This document shows positions 24,052-33,100 of a stretch of DNA of 43,012 nt, piece by piece (the stretch's first letter is position 1; each line of letters opens with the position of its first letter). The notes beneath the pieces are model-generated. The model was not told the origin of the DNA, did not search any database, and worked only from the letters and a program-made list of their open reading frames with translations. The translations under genes were made by a program, and so were the position numbers. This DNA comes from Cohnella phaseoli (GTDB taxonomy: Bacteria; Bacillota; Bacilli; Paenibacillales; Paenibacillaceae), in contig NZ_QRDZ01000010.1 in NCBI RefSeq assembly GCF_003386235.1, positions 170,198 through 213,209 on the forward strand. The letters are read 5' to 3'.

Positions 24052-25500
24052 GTGAGAAAGAATGCAAAGGCAATGGGCATACTGGCTATTGCCGCTATGA
24101 TGACAGTGATCTCTGCTTGCGGCGGCAATAACGACAAAGGAACGAATGGCAATGAGGGGCAACCCACGCAATCTTCCGCGAGCGCGAGCCCGTCGCCGGT
24201 TGTCGAAAAGGAGAAAGACGAGATTACGCTGACGGTTCAATTTCCGAAGTCCGATAATGTAGTGGAAATTCCGATCTACGAGGATAAAATGAAACGCTTT
24301 GGCGAGAAATATCCCCATGTCAAAATGGTTAAAAACGACTGGTGGTACAAGTCCGACGAGATCGGCATCAAAATGGCGGCTCACCAAGCGCCATCCGGCT
24401 TCTATGTCCCGGCGACGGAAGGCGGTACGTTAGTCGGTCACGGGTGGGCGGCAGATTTGAATCCGTTCCTGGAGAAATACGAGTTTGCCAATGACTTTAA
24501 TGAAAAGCTGACCTCGCAGTTTACGGTGGACGGCAAGTTATATGCCGTACCTAAAAATGCCTACATTTCCTCCATCATCATTAACAAGAAGCTGTTTGAA
24601 GAGAATAATGTGCCTATTCCTTCCTTGGATTGGACATGGGACGAGTTCTATGAGGCGGCGAAAGCGACCGCCGATCCGGCCAAAGGAATCGCCGGCTTCG
24701 CGATCATGGCCAAAGGGAACGAGGGCGGATGGAACTGGACGAACTTTCTGTATCAAGCGGGCGGCGCTGCGCAGGAGGTACAAGCCGATAAGGTCGTGTC
24801 CACGTTTAACTCCGACGCAGGCGTGAAAGCGATGACGTTTATGAAAAAGCTGAGATGGGAAGGCAATGCATTGCCGCAAAACTGGGCGTTAAATTATGGC
24901 GATGTATACAACTTGTTCAAGCAAGGACGCGCGGCAATCGTGCTTGGCGAAAGCGGGCAAATTGAGGATGCCGTCAATAACGGCGGCATGAACAAAGAGG
25001 ATCTGATGATTCTTCCTATGCCGTCGATGGAACAAGGCGGCCCGCATGTTGGGGTGCTGGGCGGCAATTATATGATCGTAAATCCGCAAGAATCGTTAGA
25101 AGTGCAGCAGGCCGCTTTTGACTTCATCACCTTCGATATGTTCAAGGACAGCGAAATCGATGTGTTAAAAACAGTGCTGGAGGACCGCAAAGCCAAAGGC
25201 CAGATTAAAGCGTACGGCAGTGCCGCTTACTACTACAAAGCCAATTCCGAATTCGGCCAAAAGTTTGAAGCTCTGCTTAACGAGTATCCGGACAACGTAT
25301 ACAAGCTCGACCCTAAGGTCATTGAAGCCATGGTCGGCATTCCCGAGCCGGCGTATAACGGGCAGGAGTTTTACGGAGCAATTACGAACGTGATGCAAGA
25401 AGTGTTCACGAATGAGAAGGCGGATGTAAAAGCTTTGCTGGACGAGGCCGCCGCAAACTTCGATAATGAAGTGCTTTCCAAGGTGACCATTCAAAAATAA
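24052..25500 (+). CDS. Sugar ABC transporter solute-binding lipoprotein
   Basis: A lipoprotein signal with lipobox ISAC (Cys23) and a Gly/Asn/Ser linker precede a family 1 solute-binding fold (ITLTVQFPKSDNVVEIPIYE, VDGKLYAVPKNAYISSIIIN, WTWDEFYEAAKATADP, FKQGRAAIVLGESGQIED, PMPSMEQGGPHVGVLGGNYM). It starts at GTG 24052 behind AGAGGAAGGGG. The gap of 111 bases to the permease is larger than elsewhere in the operon and holds two small inverted repeats (TCATCG/CGATGA and TATGCTT/AAGCATA), so some separate control is possible. A terminator-like hairpin follows the gene. Context suggests unsaturated galacturonate/rhamnogalacturonan oligosaccharides as ligand. Confidence 0.93.
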   Translation: MRKNAKAMGILAIAAMMTVISACGGNNDKGTNGNEGQPTQSSASASPSPVVEKEKDEITLTVQFPKSDNVVEIPIYEDKMKRFGEKYPHVKMVKNDWWYKSDEIGIKMAAHQAPSGFYVPATEGGTLVGHGWAADLNPFLEKYEFANDFNEKLTSQFTVDGKLYAVPKNAYISSIIINKKLFEENNVPIPSLDWTWDEFYEAAKATADPAKGIAGFAIMAKGNEGGWNWTNFLYQAGGAAQEVQADKVVSTFNSDAGVKAMTFMKKLRWEGNALPQNWALNYGDVYNLFKQGRAAIVLGESGQIEDAVNNGGMNKEDLMILPMPSMEQGGPHVGVLGGNYMIVNPQESLEVQQAAFDFITFDMFKDSEIDVLKTVLEDRKAKGQIKAYGSAAYYYKANSEFGQKFEALLNEYPDNVYKLDPKVIEAMVGIPEPAYNGQEFYGAITNVMQEVFTNEKADVKALLDEAAANFDNEVLSKVTIQK

Positions 25501-25508
25501 GCAACAGC

Positions 25509-25560
25509 AGCTATCTCTCTTGCAGGAACGTTCTGCAGGGAGATAGCTTTGCTATTTGTT
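25509..25560 (+). terminator. Terminator or attenuator hairpin after the binding-protein gene
   Basis: A long stem (AGCTATCTC with GAGATAGCT, continued after a bulge by TGCAG with CTGCA) spans 25509-25548 and is followed by a T-rich tract (TTGCTATTTGTT). Because genes on both sides belong to one pathway, partial read-through is likely. Such hairpins commonly set a higher transcript level for the binding protein. Confidence 0.7.
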
Positions 25561-25577
25561 GTGGGGGGCGGAAAGGA

Positions 25578-26684
25578 ATGCTGGAAATACGCGCAGTAAC
25601 GGACTTGGAAACGGGACTTGTCTATACCGGGTTTGGACGGAAGGGCAGCAACACGGTTCATTCCTATTTTACTGTGATGTCCTGGCGTGCAGATAGCCGC
25701 TTTATCCTGATCGGAGCGGATGTGGATCCTGCGACTATGGCCGGTAAGATAATGGAAATCGATTCCGCGACCGGCTCTGCAAGAGTGATCCAGGAAGACA
25801 TGCTATGCTATAACGGATTAGTGTCGGCTAACGACGTTTTCTGCTACAGTACAGGTGCAGAGCTTATGGCGCTGGATTTGAGGACGGGTGTGCGACAGCT
25901 TATCGCGAAGCAACCGAAGGGGTGTCCCTTTCTGGAGCCGCTATCGATTACAAACGAGGGTAAACGCCTCGGGGTTTATTGGGAAGAAGCGGGGAGGTAT
26001 GCGATCGGTACGGTAGATACGGCGACAGGGGAGGTTCAAACCGTTATATGCCCGGATTTTGCAAAGCCTTATACTATCGCTAATCATGCGATGATTAACC
26101 CTGTTTATCCGGAGCAGCTGTTTTATGCCCACGAGGGCAATACCGAGCACATCGTCGACCGCATTTGGTCTGTTGCTACAGAGACCGGCGAAGCTTGCAA
26201 TCTCTATGAGCAGCGGAGGCTGCCTGGAGGAGAGAACGGCGAATATGTCGGACATGAGATGTGGTCCTACGACGGCGAGTGGCTTTATTTTGTGAAATAT
26301 TCGCATAGCCCAACGGCGCCCGTAGGCATTTGCCGCGTAAGTCGCGACGGCCGTTCGGTTGAATTCATTAACGGGGAACATCGCTATTGGCATGCTTGTC
26401 CGAGCCCGGACGGTCGTTACGTGGTCGCGGATACGCTGCTTGATGAGGGGGAGGGCAGCGAGATTGTGCTTGTCGATCTTGCAACGCGCAAGTCGCGGCT
26501 GCTCTGCCGCGTCAACCGCTGGAACCGCCATCCGGGCCATCCGCATCCGTCCTTCAGTCCCGACAGTCGTAAAATCGTCTTTACCTTCGCAGATGAACAC
26601 CGTGATTTACGTGTCGGAATCATGGAGCTAGCTCCATCATGTAGGGAGGAACAGCATGCATACGATCCTGGTTGTAGACGATGA
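25578..26684 (+). CDS. PL22-like oligogalacturonate lyase (beta-propeller)
   Basis: A 368-residue cytoplasmic protein of TolB-like beta-propeller repeats (SWRADSRFILIG, YDGEWLYFV, PSPDGRYVV, FSPDSRKIVF). The segment HPGHPHPSFSPDS (His318, His321, His323) lines up with the metal-binding QxxHPHPS region of PL22 oligogalacturonide lyases. Another candidate ligand is His272 in WHACPSPDG. PL22 enzymes split short galacturonides into 4,5-unsaturated products, which matches the GH105 gene in the same operon. The first position of the metal motif is His318 rather than Gln, so activity or substrate may differ. It starts after GGGGGG and overlaps the regulator gene by 29 bases. Confidence 0.75.
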   Translation: MLEIRAVTDLETGLVYTGFGRKGSNTVHSYFTVMSWRADSRFILIGADVDPATMAGKIMEIDSATGSARVIQEDMLCYNGLVSANDVFCYSTGAELMALDLRTGVRQLIAKQPKGCPFLEPLSITNEGKRLGVYWEEAGRYAIGTVDTATGEVQTVICPDFAKPYTIANHAMINPVYPEQLFYAHEGNTEHIVDRIWSVATETGEACNLYEQRRLPGGENGEYVGHEMWSYDGEWLYFVKYSHSPTAPVGICRVSRDGRSVEFINGEHRYWHACPSPDGRYVVADTLLDEGEGSEIVLVDLATRKSRLLCRVNRWNRHPGHPHPSFSPDSRKIVFTFADEHRDLRVGIMELAPSCREEQHAYDPGCRR

Positions 26685-28284
26685 AGCGATCGTTTGTCAG
26701 GGTATCAGAGAATTTCTAGAGAAGTCCGACCTGCCTATTGAGCAAGTGTTAACGGCATCCAACGGCTATGAAGCGCTTGATTATTTGCGGATGGAAAATG
26801 TGGATTTAGTGCTAACCGATATTCAGATGGACGGGATGAACGGAATTACGCTGATGGAATCTATTTTATCGGAAAATCCGGATGTGCCCGTCGTCGTTAT
26901 CTCCGCGCATGACGAGTTTGATTACGCGCAGAAATGTATTCGTCTTGGAGCACGCGATTATTTGATTAAACCGGTATTACTGAGTCAACTGATAGAAGTT
27001 GTGAATAAGGAGCTAACGAGACGATCGGAAAAATACAAGCTGCGAGCGGAGGACTCGCTTAAGCTGAAGTTTTCGATGACCGGCGTTTCTTCCCTGCGTA
27101 CTTATTTTTTGAATGAGATGATCTCGGGCTCGCTCGCGCATGCGGATGATTATCGATTTATTTGCGAGCAAATTGACGTTACGTTAAGCGGGCCGTATTA
27201 CTCCGTATTCGTAACAGAGCTGCAATGGGAAAGAGCGGGCATCGAAGGAGAAGCGATTATGCTGCTGCGCGATCGCAATTTATTGAAGTATGCGGCAGTC
27301 AATATCATTGAAGAAACGCTAACGAATTGGGATGCGATTTCATTTTATAGTTATGGCAATAAAGTGGTGACGATTCTGCAACTGGAATGGGATGACTATG
27401 AGATCAACAAAGCGGACAATATTTCAAAGCTGAACATGGTTGGCAAAACCATCGTTCAAAATATCGGGCAGTACTTGAATATGGAAGCCATTGTGGGGAT
27501 CAGTCCGATTCAAATGGGGCTGCAGGCTCTTCCGGATAGCTATCGCAAGGCCTCCGAAGCGACGAAATGGCACGGGCTTTACGAAACGCGATCGATATTT
27601 TTTGCGGAAGATTACCAATCCAAAGAAGCTTCGGTGCAAGTTAACTGGCAGCGAAAGACGGATGAACTGCTGGAAGAGATTAAAACGGGTCGGAAGCTTG
27701 AGGATATTCGGCAAGTCGTGGACGGCTTCATTAGCCAGATTTCACCCGTATTCGATCAGGAGGATACGACGGCCGGCATCCCTCTAAGCATTGCTTACCG
27801 CGCTTATGCCGTCATGCTGGAGATGAAGGAGACGGTGGGGGAGCGATATAAGGCGCTGGATCCTATTCACTACTTCAAGTTTCCTTTGCAGACGATCGGC
27901 ATGCGCCAGCGTCTGGCTTCGTTTCTGCTGGAATGCGCCGAGCTGATTCACTCCTCGATGATCGATCATGACCGTGCGATCGTACAGCAAACCATTGCTT
28001 ATATAAGAGCGGAATTCCGGAATCAAGAATTGAAGATCCAGGATATTGCAGATCATGTCTATCTAAGCCCGAACTATTTGAGCTTTTTGTTTAAACGCAT
28101 TGCTAACGAGACCGTGTGGGAATACGTCACCCGCTTGCGAATGGAAGAGGCCAAACATTTGCTGCTGAATACATCGAAGAAAAGATACGAAATCGCAGAC
28201 GAGGTCGGGTACGAATCCCCCGAGCATTTCAGCAGAGTCTTCAAACGTTATTACGGAGAAAGTCCGAATGCGGTCCGCGGATAA
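26656..28284 (+). CDS. YesN-type response regulator (receiver plus AraC DNA-binding domain)
   Basis: A 542-residue regulator: receiver domain at 1-120 with acidic pocket DDE and phosphoacceptor Asp55 (LVLTDIQMDGMNG), Ser in VVISAHDEFDYA and Lys in DYLIKP. A central linker domain of about 300 residues follows, then an AraC helix-turn-helix pair at the C-terminus (IQDIADHVYLSPNYLSFLFK and YEIADEVGYESPEHFSRVFK). GGGAGG precedes the ATG. It is encoded together with the YesM-type kinase downstream and is the natural activator of this locus. Its stop overlaps the kinase start. Confidence 0.93.
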   Translation: MHTILVVDDEAIVCQGIREFLEKSDLPIEQVLTASNGYEALDYLRMENVDLVLTDIQMDGMNGITLMESILSENPDVPVVVISAHDEFDYAQKCIRLGARDYLIKPVLLSQLIEVVNKELTRRSEKYKLRAEDSLKLKFSMTGVSSLRTYFLNEMISGSLAHADDYRFICEQIDVTLSGPYYSVFVTELQWERAGIEGEAIMLLRDRNLLKYAAVNIIEETLTNWDAISFYSYGNKVVTILQLEWDDYEINKADNISKLNMVGKTIVQNIGQYLNMEAIVGISPIQMGLQALPDSYRKASEATKWHGLYETRSIFFAEDYQSKEASVQVNWQRKTDELLEEIKTGRKLEDIRQVVDGFISQISPVFDQEDTTAGIPLSIAYRAYAVMLEMKETVGERYKALDPIHYFKFPLQTIGMRQRLASFLLECAELIHSSMIDHDRAIVQQTIAYIRAEFRNQELKIQDIADHVYLSPNYLSFLFKRIANETVWEYVTRLRMEEAKHLLLNTSKKRYEIADEVGYESPEHFSRVFKRYYGESPNAVRG

Positions 28285-30052
28285 TGGGGTGTTGGATGTG
28301 TTGGGCAAATTAAAATCTAAATCGATGACCCTGACGGGGAAGGGGATTCTATTCGTTCTCGTATTTATTTTGCTCCCCGCGCTCCTTATTTTTTGGGTGG
28401 CCTCCAATCAGGCTACTCTAGCGATTAAACAGCAGGTAAGCAATGCGCTGGTGGAACTGAATATCCAGAATCACGCGACCATCGATCGGGTGATGGATGC
28501 CATAGATCAGAACATCGTAAACATGATGAGCTCAAGCCTGATTCAACAATGGAATACGCCTCGTCCAATTTCGGAAAGGCAGCGCGTTAAGCAATATGTA
28601 GCTACGGAGAACTTGCTGGCGAATTATTCGGTCAAAGAAAAGTATTCTTTATTTCTATTGGAGCATGACGCGGCGGATTATTATTTTGTTCCGCCTCCCG
28701 ATATTTCGGATTCAGGCGTGTTCTTTTTAGATCGGGAAGGCGGAAAGTGGCTGGATAATGCCCTGAACGCCGGCGGGGCGGGAATTGTTCAGCCGATTAA
28801 TCAGCTTGGTTTTGCTATCTCTCCCAAGCAGACCTTTGCTTATTTAAGGGCGGTATCGGACTTGACCACCGGCAAGAGAACCCGGAATGTCCTTGTGGCC
28901 ACAGGAATTGAGACGGTTATTCAAGAAGCGCTTAACGCGATCAATCTTCCCGAGCAGTCGCGGAAGTTCCTGGTCGATCAAGACGGAGTGGTGCTGGCAG
29001 GGGGGAACTCCGAATTTCGCAGCTTTGCTTTTCCCGAGCAAGGAGAGGAACTTCGGCCCAATGTATGGATGACGAACGACTCGATGTACGTTTATCATGA
29101 TAGTCCAATGTACATGAACCGACTCGTGTACGAAATTCCGTTAAAATCGGTACTGGGTTCGCATACAGTTGTGCAGGACATTATTAAAATTACGGCGCTG
29201 TGCTATTTCGCGGTTATTTTGCTGTTTATTTTTTATTTCAGTAAATCGATTGTTCGTCCAATGGCTCGGCTTGCCGCCTTCACGCGCATGTATGAGCCGG
29301 GCAAAAAGATGGCCAGGTTCAAGGAGGGGGAGCGCAAGGATGAAATCGGTTTGTTCTACAGCTCCTTCTTTGCCATGACAGAACGCTTGAATCAATTGGT
29401 GAAAGAAAAATATGTGATGGAGATCAAACAAAAAGAATCGGAGCTGATTCTGCTGCATTCGCAGATAACCCCGCATTTGCTGTACAACACGTTGGACTCC
29501 GTATATTGGTACGGCATTCGAGGCGGAGTGCCGGAGGTAGCCGAGATGGTAAGGGATTTATCTACCGTCCTGCGGATTGGGTTAAGCCGCGGCAAGGAAT
29601 TGATTCATGTTCGCGAGGAGCGGGAGCATGTAGAGGCCTACTTGCATTTGCAGGAAAAGAGATACGAGCATTCCTTTCAGTTTCGACTGGAGGTCGATCC
29701 CGCTGTCGAAAATTGTTTGCTGCCCAAAGTAATTATTCAGCCGCTGGTGGAAAACAGCATCTTGCACGGCATTGGCAAAATGGATGGAGAAGGGGAAGTC
29801 TATATTCGGATTAAAGAGGCTGCCGACGAGGTGCGAATTACGGTGGAGGACAATGGCTTTCGATCTGTGAACTTGTCGAAGCTGAGCGATATTCTAACCG
29901 GCAAGGCCGATCCGGACCAAGGCTTTGGCATTCGCAATGTGAATAAGCGAATTCAATTGAGATTCGGCTTATCGTACGGTTTATCCTATGATCTGCGAGA
30001 GGAAGGCGGATTAAGGGCGCTCATAAGATTGCCCAGAAGGTTCGGAGAATAG
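28268..30052 (+). CDS. YesM-type sensor histidine kinase
   Basis: A 594-residue membrane kinase: first helix at about 22-46, a large extracellular sensor domain to about residue 298, a second membrane helix (ITALCYFAVILLFIFYF), then HAMP (IVRPMARLAAF onward). The His_kinase domain follows with LLHSQITPHLLYNTLDSVYW (phosphoacceptor His403), then the ATPase lid motifs (VIIQPLVENSILHGIG, VEDNGF, GFGIRNVNKRIQLRFG). It should sense an extracellular or binding-protein-presented sugar and phosphorylate the YesN-type partner. ATG 28268 lies 9 bases after GGAG and inside the regulator gene, so translation is coupled. Confidence 0.93.
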   Translation: MRSADNGVLDVLGKLKSKSMTLTGKGILFVLVFILLPALLIFWVASNQATLAIKQQVSNALVELNIQNHATIDRVMDAIDQNIVNMMSSSLIQQWNTPRPISERQRVKQYVATENLLANYSVKEKYSLFLLEHDAADYYFVPPPDISDSGVFFLDREGGKWLDNALNAGGAGIVQPINQLGFAISPKQTFAYLRAVSDLTTGKRTRNVLVATGIETVIQEALNAINLPEQSRKFLVDQDGVVLAGGNSEFRSFAFPEQGEELRPNVWMTNDSMYVYHDSPMYMNRLVYEIPLKSVLGSHTVVQDIIKITALCYFAVILLFIFYFSKSIVRPMARLAAFTRMYEPGKKMARFKEGERKDEIGLFYSSFFAMTERLNQLVKEKYVMEIKQKESELILLHSQITPHLLYNTLDSVYWYGIRGGVPEVAEMVRDLSTVLRIGLSRGKELIHVREEREHVEAYLHLQEKRYEHSFQFRLEVDPAVENCLLPKVIIQPLVENSILHGIGKMDGEGEVYIRIKEAADEVRITVEDNGFRSVNLSKLSDILTGKADPDQGFGIRNVNKRIQLRFGLSYGLSYDLREEGGLRALIRLPRRFGE

Positions 30053-30078
30053 ATCATAGAATGCGGAGAAGTCATCAT
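30052..30078 (+). promoter_or_regulatory. Conserved upstream element, copy 2 (before the SLH enzyme gene)
   Basis: This stretch (GATCATAGAATGCGGAGAAG and the next 7 bases) matches 21014-21040 at 22 of 27 positions. It begins on the last base of the kinase gene and lies 64 bases before the SLH enzyme start. It suggests that the enzyme gene has its own regulated promoter. The -10-like TAGAAT inside it has no matching -35. Confidence 0.4.
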
Positions 30079-30090
30079 CGGTAGGAAAAA

Positions 30091-30105
30091 AGTTAGCGCT
30101 TACAA
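30091..30105 (-). promoter_or_regulatory. cre site (CcpA catabolite repression)
   Basis: On the minus strand TTGTAAGCGCTAACT matches every fixed position of the cre consensus WTGNAANCGNWNNCW. It is placed about 38 bases before the SLH enzyme start, so the exoenzyme is probably repressed when preferred sugars are available. Confidence 0.75.
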
Positions 30106-30142
30106 TAAGGGGGGATAAAATAAACGAGAGGGTGTGAATGAA

Positions 30143-33100
30143 ATGATGGCAAACAGGTGGATAGCAAGCACTCTGATCGTATTTCTGCTATGTGCGTTTC
30201 CAACGCCAAAACTTCTATTCGAAGCGGGAGCGACCGCCTATGCGGCCGAGCTGCTGGAAGAGACTGCGATTAGCGATTTTGAGAGCGAGGAGGAGGTATG
30301 GCAATTCGGACTAGGCGATGGGGTAGGCGCACAAGGGGGCTATTCCAGGGACGAGACGGCTTCGTTTACAGGTACTTTCTCCGGTCGGCTAATCGGCAAT
30401 TTCGACACGGGAGGCAAATTTGTCGTTCTTGGGAGAAGCTTTATCCCCCTAGACATGAAGAGCTTTTCCTTTCAAATCAAAACTTCGGATATTAATAAAA
30501 TAACGATCCGCTTAAGGGACGCTAAGGGGCAAGTCCATCAGCAGACGATCGAACTGCAAGCTACGGAAGATTGGCAGAAGGTCGAAGTAACGGCATTTGA
30601 TCGCGGCTTAGGCTATCTGTCCTTCGGCTCGGGAACCCCGGGCGTCTGGAACGGTCCTGCGGACCGGATCGAGTTTCTATTGGAGAAATCTCGTTTAACG
30701 GGAGGGAAAACGAGCGGCACCGTGTGGATCGATGAGATTAAGGCTATGGCCGTTCCGCAACAGGAGCTATGGAAGACCGAGATCGGAAGCTTCGAGCAGG
30801 CAATCGATTTATGGGAGCTTGCCTTTGGCATGGAGTTTCCGGGGGCGAGCGGCGATTTCATTCGCGATACTGCGGAGGTCAAGTCCGGCGCCTATTCCGG
30901 CAAGCTTTCCGGCAATTTCAGCAATGGAGGCAAATACCTTTCGCTCGGGAGAGACCTGCCGCCGGTTTCTATGAAGAAGCTGGAGTTTTGGGCTAAAACG
31001 TCGGATGCACAGTGGGTAACGCTGCGTATTAAGGACGGCTCAGGCCAGGTGCATCAACAGAAGGTTCCCCTTACGCCAAACGGACAATGGTCCAAGGTGG
31101 AACTATTGAAATTCAACGGAGGCAAGGATTACTTCTCCTTCGGCGGCGCGAACGATCAGAAGTGGCATGATCCGGTGCAGCGCGTCGAGGTGCTAATGGA
31201 TCAGCCCAGCTTAATAGGCGGCAAGTTGAGCGGGGATATTTGGCTGGATCAAGTCGAGATGACTTCTGAATTTCCAGAGCTGACTGTCCAACAGAAGCAG
31301 CTGGGCAATATTTATCTGGATTATGAGCCGGTAGCCTTGCAGATCGCGACACAGGGGACGACCGTTCAGTGGAGCGTATACGATCATCTGGAGCAGAAGG
31401 TGCTGGACGGCAGCGAGACCGTTGCTAATCATTTGCTGGATTTGACGATTCCGCTTCACAGCTATGGCTATTATACCGTCACGATCGACGCGGAGAAGGA
31501 TGGACAAACGATTGCCGAGACGGAACTGTCTCTGGCGCGTTTGTCCGCGGAGGACCCGACTTTGGCGGAGGATTCGCCTTTTGGCATTTCCACGCATCTG
31601 GCATGGGCGAAGGAAGGCTGGAGCACGGAGCTAAGCAAGCTGATTCGGCGCGCAGGGGCGAAAAGCTTCCGAGATGAGATCACGTGGGAGTCGCTCGAGT
31701 ATGAGAAGGGAAAATATCGCAAGCCGGCTAATCGAGATGCATTTATGAAGCGAACGCAAGAGGATGATTTGAATCCGTTTATTATATTGAATTATACGAA
31801 TCCTTTCTATGATCAGAACAGTACGCCATACACGGCTGAAGGCCGCGAAGGCTTTGCCGACTATGGCGTTGCTCTCTTGGATTTGTACGGCGATCGGATT
31901 AAATCTATCGAAGTGTACAATGAATTTAACGGCAGCTTTGGCTCCAGAGGCAACGGCATTGCCGGCTCAAGACCGGATAGCTATTATGAACTGCTTAAAA
32001 CGACTCACGAGAAAATAAAGGCGGCCAATCCCGATGTGACGGTAGTCGGTATGGCGACAGCGGGAACGCCTCTAGATTGGATTGAAGAAGTGTTTAAGCT
32101 GGGCGGCTTGAACTATATGGATGCGATGTCGATCCATCCTTATCAGAGTCAGCGTCCGCCGGATGGAATGGTTCAAGCTGTGCGCAGCACGCAGGAGCTT
32201 ATGCGCCAATACAATAATGGTCGGGAAATTCCCATATGGTATACGGAGATTGGCTGGCCGACCAAAGCAAGCATAGGCATTCCGGAAAATACGCAAGCGA
32301 ATTATGTCGTCCGCACTTATGTTCAAGCTCTTGCGGAAGGCGTAGAAAAGGTATTCTGGTACGATCTCATGAATGACGGCATGCAAGAGGACTATTATGA
32401 GCATCACCTTGGCATGCTTCGCAATCGGGCGGATGAGAAAGGGGCATTTACGCCAAAGCCGTCTTACGCCTCCTATGCGACGATGACAAGACAATTAATC
32501 GGTGCGGATTTTGTAGAACAGGAATATGCCGGAACCGATATTTTCAGCTATAAATTCAATAAGTCCGGAGAAGAGCTGCGCGTCGTCTGGTCCAATGAAC
32601 CGCTTCAGGCAGCAATCGATACGGACGTTCCCATTCAAATTACGGATATGATGGGCAATACCGAGACCTATTCGCCTTACCAGGGAAAAGTGTTTTTAAC
32701 ATTGTCCGGTGAGCCTCATTATATTAAAGGCTCGATTCGGGGGATTGTCGAATCGTCTATGTTTTCTATCTATGGCGATTCTGTAGTTGCCGGGGAACCG
32801 GTTGCCTTAACGCTGCAGATGAACAATGCGGGCGCAGCTCCCGCTAAAGTCGGCTTTGAATTTGAAGGGAATCGCTATGAGTTGGAGGCGGCCAGCGGCC
32901 AGTCTAAGGTAATGCCGCTGCAGCAATCGGCAATTATGAAGAGCGGTTCTCGGGTTCTGACGGGCTTCCTGCTGGACGGGGGCCAAAAAATAGGCAAGCT
33001 GCAATATGTCGCGCAATCTCTTCACCCCTATGAGGCAAAGGTTTATCCCGTTTTGAAGGCCGCGAACTTGGAGAATAAAGCGGTCGCGCTGCAAATTAAA

